Assembly (NCBI RefSeq): GCF_902859645.1
Contig: NZ_CADIJR010000042.1
Span: forward strand, 1-59,117
Direction: 5' to 3'
Length of the DNA stretch: 59,117 bases
Origin: Achromobacter insuavis
GTDB lineage: Bacteria; Pseudomonadota; Gammaproteobacteria; Burkholderiales; Burkholderiaceae_B
Part shown: positions 18,456 through 26,615 of the stretch, in pieces
Position numbering within the stretch: the stretch's first letter is position 1
Layout: each line of letters opens with the position of its first letter
Notes under the pieces: model-generated
Database searches by the model: none
The model's input: only the letters and a program-made list of their open reading frames with translations
What the model was told of the DNA's origin: nothing
Translations under genes and position numbers: made by a program

Positions 18456-18632
18456 ATGTGGGAGCGCGACATCTGCTATGTCGCCAACAATTCTCGCTGG
18501 CGCGTGATGGCCGAGACCTCGAACCTGATCGAGACCGAGTATCCGGACAAGGGCTATTACGGCCTGGCCTACAGCATCGCCCGCGCCAAGCTATACATGA
18601 AGACCGGCAAGCAGCTCACTGACGCGCGCTGA
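18456..18632 (+). pseudogene. Short coding remnant of unknown origin
   Basis: A 58-codon open stretch from ATG 18456 (MWERDICYVANNSRWRVMAE at the start) to TGA at 18630. Its amino-acid composition is balanced and protein-like (ETSNLIETEYPDKGYYGLAY), unlike random high-G+C frames. The frame continues upstream only to an in-frame TAG at 18423, and no ribosome-binding site precedes the ATG. I read it as the 3' end of a gene whose 5' part was lost, beside the toxin-antitoxin pair. A genuine small gene is the alternative. I do not recognise the family. Confidence 0.45.
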
Positions 18633-18669
18633 GGCGGCGCGGCGGCGTGGCCGGCAGGCAGGCCGCCCA

Positions 18670-19122
18670 TCAACGCTTGAGGCAGCTGGACACCGACTCG
18701 GTCAGTCGGGCCATTTCCTGGTCGACGCCGAGATCGGTGCAATAGGCGCCGGCGCCGCGCAACGAGAGCGCGAGCGTGGAGGCGCGCTTCGAGACCTCGG
18801 CTTTCAGGCGAAAGCCGCTGGTGTTGGGGCTGCTGTAGTGGGTGGTTTCGAGCACCCCGGTCTTGGCGTCGCGGATGGCATGGCCCTGGTCATATTCCCG
18901 CCCGGCCGCCGTGCTCGCGGCGGTTGCGCGGTCGATGCACGCGAACACGTCCTCGGTGGCGGCGTTCTGTGGAATCTGGAGCGTGGCGCTCTGGCTGGGG
19001 CCGAGCGCGTCGCAGAGCGTCGAAGACGTCGAGCAGCCGCCCAACAGGACAATGATCGCCGCCATCCCGGCCAGCCTGCCTTTCAGGCGGCCATGCGCCT
19101 GGATCCCGCCAATACCCGCCAT
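18670..19122 (-). CDS. Small cysteine-containing lipoprotein, function unknown
   Basis: A 150-residue protein. The N-terminus has a basic region (HGRLKGRLAG), a hydrophobic stretch (MAAIIVLLGGC) and a lipobox LGGC with the lipid-modified Cys near residue 30. GGGGGAGG lies 8 bases before the ATG at 19122, supporting this start. Three further cysteines (CDALG, ACIDR, YCTDLG, with a terminal SCLKR) could form disulfides in the periplasm. No domain was recognised. It is single-gene, with no same-strand partner within 190 bases. Confidence 0.72.
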   Translation of the reverse strand: MAGIGGIQAHGRLKGRLAGMAAIIVLLGGCSTSSTLCDALGPSQSATLQIPQNAATEDVFACIDRATAASTAAGREYDQGHAIRDAKTGVLETTHYSSPNTSGFRLKAEVSKRASTLALSLRGAGAYCTDLGVDQEMARLTESVSSCLKR

Positions 19123-19312
19123 CGCCGTGACCTCCCCCGATCGCTATGCAAACAGACACCCATGGGCTGGCGCACAGGCGGGTGTCGCGTTGCGCTCCCG
19201 GTCGGCATGCCTGCCATTCGAGCCTGCATTCTAGAGACTGCGCGACGTGGCGGTGTAACGAGTGATGGCGGTGTGTCTCTTTGTCCTTGGAAAAGCGTGC
19301 GGATCATCGGGC

Positions 19313-19774
19313 TCACCCGTTCACGACCCTCGCCGCCGTCACCGTCACTTCGACCAGCCAGCCGGGTTCGACAAGGCCCACCACCTGCGCCCGAGTCCGT
19401 GTGGGCAGATGGGGTTGCGCGCTTGAGCCGAAGTAGTCGGCATAGACGCTCGAAAACGCGCCGTAGTCCGGCGGGCCGGTCCTGGCGGGTTCCACGACGA
19501 AAAGCGCTTGCACGGCAATCACATCGCCCAGCGCATACCCTTTGCCTTCCAGGATGGCCTGAATCTGGTCGAACACGCTTCTCGTCTGCGTGCGCAGGTC
19601 GCCGAAATAGCCCACCGAGTGGGGTTCGGCGTCGAGATTCGACGGCAGTGCGCCGACGCCGCTCAACGTGATGGTCCGGGCGCTCGCGGGGACTTCAATC
19701 GCTTCCGCGAATTCCCGAGCCCACGATGCCTCGAGGCGCCTGGGGGTAGGGTGCCGCACAATGGCGTCGCTCAT
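19313..19774 (-). CDS. RidA/YjgF family protein
   Basis: A 153-residue member of the Rid superfamily, which hydrolyses reactive enamine/imine intermediates or acts in catabolism of amino-group compounds. Visible family features are TITLSGVGALP at the first strand, DLRTQTRSVFDQIQAILEGKGYALGDVIAVQALFV, and the final TRTRAQVVGLVEPGWLVEVTVTAARV, where the conserved Arg of active Rid proteins is expected. An upstream TTG keeps the frame open for four codons, but GGAG is 6 bases before the ATG at 19774, which was chosen. It is divergent from the lysR gene at 19993, so it is probably that regulator's target. Confidence 0.87.
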   Translation of the reverse strand: MSDAIVRHPTPRRLEASWAREFAEAIEVPASARTITLSGVGALPSNLDAEPHSVGYFGDLRTQTRSVFDQIQAILEGKGYALGDVIAVQALFVVEPARTGPPDYGAFSSVYADYFGSSAQPHLPTRTRAQVVGLVEPGWLVEVTVTAARVVNG

Positions 19775-19992
19775 TGGATTCTCCAAAGGTGAATTGACCG
19801 CCTGCCACGAGCGCCATCCACCTGGGATGCGCCCGCTGATAGCCCGCTCATCGGACCGCCGGAATGCTCAGGGGAGGTCAGCGCATGATGGTACGTAGAT
19901 GTCGATCATCTGAAAAATGAATTAATTCGATAAAATCGTTCGATCCTGTCGATGGATAGCGCTGCCTTGAACCGGGATTCAATGAGAGACAG

Positions 19993-20892
19993 ATGGAACT
20001 GCGCCACCTTCGCTATTTCTTGACCATCGTCGAACTCGACAATCTGTCGCGCGCGGCCGAGAAGCTGTGCGTTGCGCAATCCACGCTGTCGCACGCCCTG
20101 CGTCAACTTGAAGAAGAATTGGGCATCGCGTTGTTTGACCGGGTAGGGCGGACCATGCGCCTCACTCAGGCCGGTCGGGTGTTCCGCGACTATGCGGCGC
20201 GAACATGCAATGAAGCGACGCGGGCCAAGCGGGCGATGCAGGAGTTGAACGAGCTCGACGCGGGTACCTTCACCTTGGGCGCCATCCCGGTATTTCCCCT
20301 GGCATTTCTGCCGCGCACGGTCTCGGCCTTCAACCAGCGACACCCGAAAGTGCGGATCGTGGTCCAGGATCTGCTCGCGGCGCAGCTCGAGGAAAAACTG
20401 GCGCTGGGTATGCTCGATCTTGGCATCGCCTTTCATCCGGCCTCACGCGACGACGTCGAATCCGAACCTCTTTTTTCTGAGCGGCTGGTCCTGGCGGTGG
20501 GCCGCGAGCACCCGTTCGCACGGAAGCGTCGGGTTCAGTGGAGAACGCTCGATTCGATTCCGCTAGCCCTGTTCCCGCCGAAATTCTCGACGCGCATCCT
20601 GATCGAAGACGCGTTCAAGGCCGCCAATGTGCAATTGCAGGTAGCGGTGGAAATGGATAGCACGGAGTCGCTCCTGGCGGTCGCCGCGGAAGGGCAGCTT
20701 GCGACCATCGTCCCTGAAACGGCGGCGACGGGCTTCGAGCGCGTCAATCTCATCCCTATCACGCAGCCGGAATTGTCCCGGCAACTCGGCTTGCTGTGGC
20801 CGAAGGGAGCAGGGCGGACTCGCGCCGCGACGACTTTCGCCGGGATGCTCAAGGAAATGTCCATGGCCGTGAGAAAGGGCCAGAAAGCGTGA
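19993..20892 (+). CDS. LysR family transcriptional regulator (CynR-like)
   Basis: A 299-residue LysR protein. The N-terminal winged helix is MELRHLRYFLTIVELDNLSRAAEKLCVAQSTLSHALRQLEEELG, and an effector-binding domain follows from about residue 90 (TFTLGAIPVFPLAFLP). The gene is divergent from ridA, with 218 bases between the starts containing CGAT-rich dyads around 19925-19960 that could be its operator. The last 24 codons (TTFAGMLKEMSMAVRKGQKA) and the stop are repeated at 24804-24875. A decayed toxin fragment on the opposite strand begins at its stop codon, so the 3' end is a recombination junction. Confidence 0.88.
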   Translation: MELRHLRYFLTIVELDNLSRAAEKLCVAQSTLSHALRQLEEELGIALFDRVGRTMRLTQAGRVFRDYAARTCNEATRAKRAMQELNELDAGTFTLGAIPVFPLAFLPRTVSAFNQRHPKVRIVVQDLLAAQLEEKLALGMLDLGIAFHPASRDDVESEPLFSERLVLAVGREHPFARKRRVQWRTLDSIPLALFPPKFSTRILIEDAFKAANVQLQVAVEMDSTESLLAVAAEGQLATIVPETAATGFERVNLIPITQPELSRQLGLLWPKGAGRTRAATTFAGMLKEMSMAVRKGQKA

Positions 20893-20893
20893 G
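20822..20893 (+). repeat. Direct repeat copy A: 3' end of lysR
   Basis: These 72 bases match 24804-24875 with five mismatches, counted by eye. Copy A is inside the lysR coding region, covering its last 23 codons and the stop. Copies A and B bracket the two-gene helical-repeat module. Confidence 0.85.
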
Positions 20894-20931
20894 GGGATAG
20901 ACCGAGGAACACCTCTCCAGCGAATTGCAGT
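20887..20931 (-). pseudogene. Relic of a RelE/HigB-like toxin gene
   Basis: The 45 bases match positions 17865-17909 of the intact toxin gene with eight mismatches. On the minus strand they encode LQFAGEVFLGLSPHA, against LQFAGRVFLELSPDA in the toxin. Nothing else of the toxin gene is recognisable around it, so only its 3' part survives. No antitoxin gene is nearby. Confidence 0.7.
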
Positions 20932-21045
20932 ATCGGTGGCGGATGCAAGCAGACCGCTTGAGCGAATCGTTTTACTATCGCCGTTGACAATTCCCGGCCG
21001 CGCTGTGTGAATGGCGCCGCGCCCAATCCTACGCACGCTTACCGA

Positions 21046-24000
21046 ATGACCATGACGCCCTCACGGAAAGAACAGCGCCCGTCCGCGCGGCGCATTCTCG
21101 CGGATGTTGCTCCCCTCAGCCATGATCAACGCTACAAACGCATGGTGGCGCTCGGTCGTGAATCCCTCACGAGTGCGCCTCTGGCTGAAGACCTGCGGTC
21201 ATTGGCGCAATCGGAGGTCCACTACGAGCGGCTGTTGGCGTTGATGTCGGTCAGTGGCTCCCATGCGACGGATCTGATCGTCACGATGCTCGCCGATCCG
21301 TCGCCCATGCTGGCATTGCGTGCCGCCCGGCTGGCGGCGCGTGTCGTGCCCGACGAGCTGCTGGTCCGGTTGATGCCGGACATGACGAAGGCGTGCCGCC
21401 GGGATCTTTCCAGCCAGCTCTGGCGAGCCGGGCGCGGACAGGTGAACGATGCCGTCTACCCGACACTTGACGGTGCGGCGCGCCGCCATCTTCTGCCGTG
21501 GACGACCGATGCGTTCATCCGCGGCAATCTGGACGCGGAGCTGCTGGCCGCGCTCGAGGCGCCGCAGTGGGCGGCATTGGCGCAGCGCTTGCCGGGATTC
21601 GTGCGCGACCAGCTGGTGCAGGCGCTGGAGACGTCCGGCAATCCTTCCTACGTGTTGCGGCTTGCCGTCCGAGCTTCGCTCTATCGCATGTTGCGCAGCG
21701 ACCGGGCGGCTGGGTTGAGCCTGTTGCGCGTGGCGGTTACCCGACTCCCGGTGAGTGATCTTCCCCTGACGCGCTATGCCTCCTTCTTCCCGAAGGAAAT
21801 CGGCGCCATTGTCGAAGGCCTGGGAAGCAGGCAGCGCATTCCCTTCACGCCGCGAGCCTTGCGGCGCCTGGACGCGCCCGCGCTGTGCAGGCTGTTGTCG
21901 GTCGACGCGCTGCCCAATTTGCAGGCGGTCTTCCCGCAGCTGCGCGCAAGCCAGCGGGACGCGCTTTACCGCCATGGCGGCGAAGCCTGGCGCCGGGACA
22001 GCGGGGCCTTGCCGTTTGAGTTCGTGCGGGAGCTGTCCAGCGCCGCCCGGCAGGCCGAAGCGCGCCATGCGTTTTCGCTGCGGCTGCTGGCTGCCGAGCC
22101 GATGATCCGCTTGCCGTATCTATCCTGCCTGCCGTTTCAGGAAGCGCTGGCCCTGGCCCAGCCTTTCCTGTCGCAGCCTGATGGCGAATTGCGCGCGCAG
22201 GCCGTGGCGGCGGTGGTGGGGGCAGGGAGATACGAGGCATCCAGCTTGTCCGCCATCCTGGACTTCTGCCGGGCCCGTGAAAACGAGCAAGACCCGGTGC
22301 GGCTTGCCATGCTGACCGCCCTGGCGGCGCTGCCGCCTTCGCGTTGGGAAACCCGGCATCTGCCCGGGTTCTCCGCGCTGATCGATGCCGCGCTGCGTGC
22401 CAGGGACTGCTCGCACCAGACCATGCTGGCGGCCACGCAATGGTTGATGGCCATCATCGCCACCCATGCCGCTTTCGTCGTCGAGACGCTGCCTCGCCTG
22501 GTCGAGCGCATGGGCAGCATGGGAAATCTCCGCTACGGGTATTGGGAATCCCGTATGAGCGACAACGAATTGCTTGAGATCGCCCCGCATCTGATGGGGT
22601 TGCTCCAGACATGGATCCGGCGCGATCGCGGCCAGATTGCGCTGCAACTGGTCTTGGGCTTCGGATGTCGCGCCAAAGCCGTGGATCTGTTCGTCGACAT
22701 GCTGGCCGGCCTGACCCGGGACAAGCGTGGCCATGTGGCGCGTTCGGGGCTGGAGACGCTGGTGAGGCTCGGACTCAGCAAACGGGTCGCCGAGTTGGTC
22801 CCCCAATTGGTGGGAGACGATCCGAGCTGGATCCAGGTTTCGGCGGTTTCCTCGCATCTGCATGTGCGCAGGCAGGACCTGCTGACGCCGTTCCTGAGCG
22901 CCCGCGTCTACAAGGGGCGGTTTCCGAGCGGCAAGGCGGCGTTTCTTCCCGCCTATGACAGCGGCTTCTCCCGGTGGACGGCCGCCCAGCAACAATGCTA
23001 TGCCGGCGAACTGCTCGATATCCTCACGAGCCCGCAACGCAACGCCTGGGAACTCTACGGTTGCGTCCAGCGATACGCGGCCATGCCGTCCATCGATCTG
23101 GCGCCGCTCTTCGACTTCGCGCGGCTGGACGCGCCTGACCAGGGACTGCGTGACAAGACGCTGGAAGTGCTCGGGCGCGCCGATGCGGGACGCGGCGTGG
23201 CAGCGCTGATGCAGGCATTGGATGACGGCCGGGCCCGCATCGCCATCTATGCCTTGCGTCGATCCCTGATGAACCTGCCCCCCGCGCGGGTCTTGGACCT
23301 GCTCGACCGCGTGCCGCGCGGCAAGATCACCGTGGCCAAGGAGATCATTCGGCTCGCTGGCGATCTGAGGACGGACGGCGCCTTCGCATTCCTGACCCGG
23401 ATCGAAGCTGAACCCAGGCTGCATCCGGATGTGGTGATCGCCTTGATGCGGGCGTACTGGAACTTCCTTGATCGCCCTGAGGTCTGGCAGCGATTGCACG
23501 CCGCCGCCCGCAACGAGCAGCCTGCGCTCGCGCGCGCAACCATCCGTATTCCGCCGGTGGGTCTTGCCCCGGACGGCCAGCGCGCATTGAGCAGGCATCT
23601 TGCATTGCTGCTTGGACATCCCGACGCGCAAATCCGCAAGGAAACCCTGGAAAGACTGATCGCGATGCCGCCGGGGGAAGGCGAGCCGACGCTGTACCAA
23701 GCGCTGGCCGCGCGGCTCGATGACGTCGATGTCGCGCTGGTTGAACTGGCGGCGCGCGCGCTGCTGGGTATCTATGCGGGCAGCTTGCCGCGGGAGCTGG
23801 CAGGCGGTTTCGCCGGCTTGACGCGGGCGCAGTCATTGGCTGCCGTTGTCGATGCGTATCTGTGGCAGTTGCACCGTGGCCAGCTGGAACTGGCCGCGTC
23901 GGCGAACCTGCTGGTCGAGGCCCTGCTGGCCAGGCGCTGGCATCCGGGGCTGGCGCTGCGGCTCGCATTCTCGGTATTGAGTCCGGAGGCCGCGTTGACG

Positions 24001-24306
24001 ACCGCGCGGCAATTCGATTCTTCGGAATTGCTGCATCCCGGCGTCGTCGGGGATGTCCTGGATTCGCTTGCAGAGACGGCGGCTGGTGCGCGCCCGGATC
24101 AACTCATCCAGGTCGAAGCATTGCTGGGGGCCGAGGGCAATGCCCGCATGCGGCGGATCGGCCTGGGCTTGCTGCGCGAAATGTCGACCCGGATTGGCTG
24201 GACGGAAGACATGCGCCAGCGGCTGGGGGTCTATCGGAATGACAAGGATGGCTGGGTTTCCGACGCGGCCGACCTGATTACGTATCCGGATGAGGTTTCC
24301 GAATGA
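21046..24306 (+). CDS. Large alpha-helical-repeat (HEAT-like) protein of unknown function
   Basis: A 1,086-residue protein made almost wholly of leucine-, alanine- and arginine-rich amphipathic helices. Recurring helix pairs have the look of HEAT/armadillo repeats, for example LLALMSVSGSHATDLIVTML, GLETLVRLGLSKRVAELVPQL, LRDKTLEVLGRADAGRGVAAL and IRKETLERLIAMPPGEGEPTL. There is no signal peptide, membrane segment, nucleotide-binding loop or catalytic motif that I can see, so a cytoplasmic scaffold or binding role is likely. The start is uncertain: ATG 21046, ATG 21052 or GTG 21007, none with a clear Shine-Dalgarno. The stop overlaps the next ATG (ATGA), implying joint translation. The pair lies between two copies of the lysR 3' end. 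I do not recognise a named family. Confidence 0.75.
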   Translation: MTMTPSRKEQRPSARRILADVAPLSHDQRYKRMVALGRESLTSAPLAEDLRSLAQSEVHYERLLALMSVSGSHATDLIVTMLADPSPMLALRAARLAARVVPDELLVRLMPDMTKACRRDLSSQLWRAGRGQVNDAVYPTLDGAARRHLLPWTTDAFIRGNLDAELLAALEAPQWAALAQRLPGFVRDQLVQALETSGNPSYVLRLAVRASLYRMLRSDRAAGLSLLRVAVTRLPVSDLPLTRYASFFPKEIGAIVEGLGSRQRIPFTPRALRRLDAPALCRLLSVDALPNLQAVFPQLRASQRDALYRHGGEAWRRDSGALPFEFVRELSSAARQAEARHAFSLRLLAAEPMIRLPYLSCLPFQEALALAQPFLSQPDGELRAQAVAAVVGAGRYEASSLSAILDFCRARENEQDPVRLAMLTALAALPPSRWETRHLPGFSALIDAALRARDCSHQTMLAATQWLMAIIATHAAFVVETLPRLVERMGSMGNLRYGYWESRMSDNELLEIAPHLMGLLQTWIRRDRGQIALQLVLGFGCRAKAVDLFVDMLAGLTRDKRGHVARSGLETLVRLGLSKRVAELVPQLVGDDPSWIQVSAVSSHLHVRRQDLLTPFLSARVYKGRFPSGKAAFLPAYDSGFSRWTAAQQQCYAGELLDILTSPQRNAWELYGCVQRYAAMPSIDLAPLFDFARLDAPDQGLRDKTLEVLGRADAGRGVAALMQALDDGRARIAIYALRRSLMNLPPARVLDLLDRVPRGKITVAKEIIRLAGDLRTDGAFAFLTRIEAEPRLHPDVVIALMRAYWNFLDRPEVWQRLHAAARNEQPALARATIRIPPVGLAPDGQRALSRHLALLLGHPDAQIRKETLERLIAMPPGEGEPTLYQALAARLDDVDVALVELAARALLGIYAGSLPRELAGGFAGLTRAQSLAAVVDAYLWQLHRGQLELAASANLLVEALLARRWHPGLALRLAFSVLSPEAALTTARQFDSSELLHPGVVGDVLDSLAETAAGARPDQLIQVEALLGAEGNARMRRIGLGLLREMSTRIGWTEDMRQRLGVYRNDKDGWVSDAADLITYPDEVSE

Positions 24307-24812
24307 AGCGATTCCTCGTCGCCCATGATTACGGCATGGGATCCCTGTGGTGGTGGATAGAGGCGCCTTCGGAAGCGGCGATCGTCCAGACCTATGCCGA
24401 AGTTGTGGTTGTCGACCAGACCGAGGTGGATCCGGGGAGGTTTACGGACATTCCGTCGATTCGCATCGGCGATCCCGCTCCCGCGGGCCTTGACGACCTG
24501 CAAGCGCAGCGCCGCCTCCAGCGCGCCAATCCGAAATTCGGCGCGCTGGTCGGGCGAGGCAACGTCTACATCAAGCAGGAATTTCCTGAAGATCAGGAGA
24601 CCTATTTCGTCGAGTACGACGAAAAGGGGTATCGCACGCGCCAGGTCGTTGTGTCGGCCAGTGGCGACGCGGAAAGCACGGGTCCCGAGGATTGGTGTTT
24701 CAATCCGCCGGAAGACTTGTGGGACCCGGAACTTGCCGAGCGTGAAACCACGCGGGAGGCGTTCGAGTCTTGGTGGGCACGCGCTCGCGCGGCTGGGCGT
24801 CTTGCGCCGTGA
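24303..24812 (+). CDS. 169-residue WWW-motif protein coupled to the HEAT-like gene
   Basis: A small soluble acidic protein. The N-terminus MKRFLVAHDYGMGSLWWWIE is striking: three consecutive tryptophans after a DYGMG turn. A beta-strand-rich middle (VYIKQEFPEDQETYFVEYDE, RTRQVVVSASG) and a helical, Trp-containing C-terminus (REAFESWWARARAAGRLAP) follow. There is no signal sequence or transmembrane helix. Its start overlaps the stop of the HEAT-like gene, so the two products are likely made in proportion and may interact. I cannot assign a function. It ends inside direct repeat copy B, whose sequence supplies its stop codon. Confidence 0.75.
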   Translation: MKRFLVAHDYGMGSLWWWIEAPSEAAIVQTYAEVVVVDQTEVDPGRFTDIPSIRIGDPAPAGLDDLQAQRRLQRANPKFGALVGRGNVYIKQEFPEDQETYFVEYDEKGYRTRQVVVSASGDAESTGPEDWCFNPPEDLWDPELAERETTREAFESWWARARAAGRLAP

Positions 24813-24875
24813 CGACTTTCGCCGGAATGCTCAAGGAGATGTCCATGGCCGTGAGAAAGGACCAGAAGGCGTGAG
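24804..24875 (+). repeat. Direct repeat copy B: duplicated lysR 3' end
   Basis: Matches 20822-20893 with five mismatches in 72 bases. The reading frame of the lysR tail (TTFAGMLKEMSMAVRKDQKA then TGA) remains open here. The upstream body of a lysR gene is absent; the sequence before it is the end of the WWW-motif gene. Confidence 0.85.
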
Positions 24876-24914
24876 CATGGACGGATTTGCGTTAGTCGCC
24901 GACATGGCTGCCTT

Positions 24915-26480
24915 CTAGAACCGCCTCTCCAGCATCAGGCTGACCTCGGTCCGGTCCCGCGCATACATGGGCAGATTGCTGGTGATCTTGAGGTAACTGA
25001 GGTTCAGCTTCGGCTCCAACCCGGCGATCTTGAAGTCCGGCGTCCAGACCGAGGCGTCCACGCGCAGCTCATGATCGCGCCGCCGCTGGTTCAGGAACAG
25101 GGCATAGGGCGCCTCATACGCCTGTCTGCCATAGCGGGCGCTCAAGCGCGTGCCCAACATTTGCCCGAAGGTCTTGACCACGCCCAGCTGCGCCCAGGGA
25201 AAGCGATAGGTGTATTCGCCCGCCGCCACCGCCTCGCGCTGCAGCCCGACGCTGGCGTAAGCCAACAGCGCGGGCGAGAACACGCGGATCGCCGTCAGCG
25301 ACAGCACGTCCAGATGGCCGTCATAGGCGGCATAGGCCCGGTCGTCATAGCCGCGCTTGAGCCACAGCCAGGCCCCCATCAACTGCCACCCCGGCGTTGG
25401 CCGCCACCCGTACTCCAGGCTCAAGCCGCGGTTGTGGCTATAGCGCCGGCTGCCCATCCAGCTGCGGCCCGCCTGGGGCGTCGCGGCAAACCAGCGCGTG
25501 GCATCCTGCCACTTGTAGCCGCCGCGCAAGGTCAGGGAGCGGTCGCTGTAGTCGCGTTGCACGCGATACGCGGTGCCGTCGATATCCGCGCCCAGCGTGT
25601 AGTAGTGATGCCCGCCGAGATTGCGTTCGACATTGGCGCTGCCACTGTATTTCAACCCCCAATCCGCCTTGGGCAACGCGTCGCGGCCCTTCGCGAACGG
25701 CACCCACAAGGGACCTTGCCGTGTCGCGACCGGCAGGTACAGCATCGGGTCGCGGTTGGCCGAATTGACGTTGTTGCTGTAGACCGTGCCCGCGCCCAGA
25801 CGGAAATTCCAGCGGCGCTGCTGCGCCAATGCCTGACGGTAAAGCATGACGCTGCGCTGCGCCGCCGGCTCCAGCGACCCCAGCCGCAGGTCGGCCAGCT
25901 CGGCGTCGGACTGCGCGAATTGGCGATCCTCCATCAGCATGGTGGCCAGTTCCAGCCGCACGTAGCCCAGGTCGGGATGCTGCGCCACCAGCCGGCGGTA
26001 CAACGCGATGGCCTCGGCCAGCCGCCCGTCGTGGCGCAGCAGCGCGCCATGCACGTAGTCGCGCAGGATCGGATCGACGCCGGCCATCCAGGGGTAGAAG
26101 CGCATCACCCGGCGCAGGGTGCTCCAGTCCTCTTGCAGCATCGCCTGGTTGAGGATGCGTTCGGTCAGCCTGAGGTCGTGGGCCAGGTCCTGGTCGGTCA
26201 GTTCGACGGGCGGCTGGGCCGGTTGGGTGGGCGGGCGGTGCGTGATGGCGGGCGTGGGGCGAGGGGGAGGGGGGAGCGTCGGGGTGTCCGGCTCCAGGGG
26301 GCGGACGGGAGCCGGCAGGACGGCGGGTGACGGCGTGGCGGGTTGGGCCTGGAGCGTAAGCGAATAGCTCGTGACCAGCAGGCTGATGACGATTGCGGTG
26401 AACAGTGAATGACGGCGAGAGGGGTCGGACGAGAGAGGGTGCGGCACGGGCCTCCCGGATGCGGCGGCTTGAATAGGCAA
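24915..26480 (-). CDS. Surface lipoprotein assembly modifier (Slam) family outer-membrane translocon
   Basis: Up to 521 residues. After a signal-like N-terminus (LFTAIVISLLVTSYSLTLQAQP) and a proline-rich linker there is a TPR-type helical domain (about 95-245, with LRRVMRFYPWMAGVDPILRDY and GRLAEAIALYRRLVAQHPDLG). A 14-strand-like barrel (about 250-521) ends DRTEVSLMLERRF. This is the Slam architecture: TPR plus DUF560 barrel. Slam proteins move TbpB-like substrates across the outer membrane. The start is unusual: TTG at 26480 or GTG at 26447, since no ATG precedes the signal peptide. The substrate gene lies directly upstream (26616-27500), separated by a terminator-like hairpin. Confidence 0.88.
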   Translation of the reverse strand: MPIQAAASGRPVPHPLSSDPSRRHSLFTAIVISLLVTSYSLTLQAQPATPSPAVLPAPVRPLEPDTPTLPPPPRPTPAITHRPPTQPAQPPVELTDQDLAHDLRLTERILNQAMLQEDWSTLRRVMRFYPWMAGVDPILRDYVHGALLRHDGRLAEAIALYRRLVAQHPDLGYVRLELATMLMEDRQFAQSDAELADLRLGSLEPAAQRSVMLYRQALAQQRRWNFRLGAGTVYSNNVNSANRDPMLYLPVATRQGPLWVPFAKGRDALPKADWGLKYSGSANVERNLGGHHYYTLGADIDGTAYRVQRDYSDRSLTLRGGYKWQDATRWFAATPQAGRSWMGSRRYSHNRGLSLEYGWRPTPGWQLMGAWLWLKRGYDDRAYAAYDGHLDVLSLTAIRVFSPALLAYASVGLQREAVAAGEYTYRFPWAQLGVVKTFGQMLGTRLSARYGRQAYEAPYALFLNQRRRDHELRVDASVWTPDFKIAGLEPKLNLSYLKITSNLPMYARDRTEVSLMLERRF

Positions 26481-26482
26481 AA

Positions 26483-26508
26483 GGACTGCAGGGGAATCCC
26501 TGCAGTCC
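26483..26508 (-). terminator. Intercistronic hairpin before the Slam gene
   Basis: A perfect 11-bp stem (GGACTGCAGGG with CCCTGCAGTCC), 4-base loop, followed on the minus strand by CTTTTG. It sits 108 bases after the secreted-protein stop and touches the putative TTG start of the Slam gene. It could be a partial terminator that lowers translocon expression relative to its cargo, or could mask the start site. Confidence 0.65.
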
Positions 26509-26615
26509 GTGATGGGAGCGATCGCAATTCAGCAACGGCGGTATCAAATAGAAGTGCGACTGAAGTGATATCTATTCAATATTGAAACGTCGCCTGTTGG
26601 ATCTTTCCGTGATGG

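Noticed and set aside
18362-18622. 86-codon plus-strand frame beside the toxin-antitoxin pair
   Set aside because: Its second half is an out-of-frame reading of the more protein-like remnant at 18456-18632; no ribosome-binding site or motif.
20972-21012. TTGACA at 20984-20989 as promoter for the HEAT-like gene
   Set aside because: No acceptable -10 element follows at 16-19 bases; the hexamer alone is not enough.
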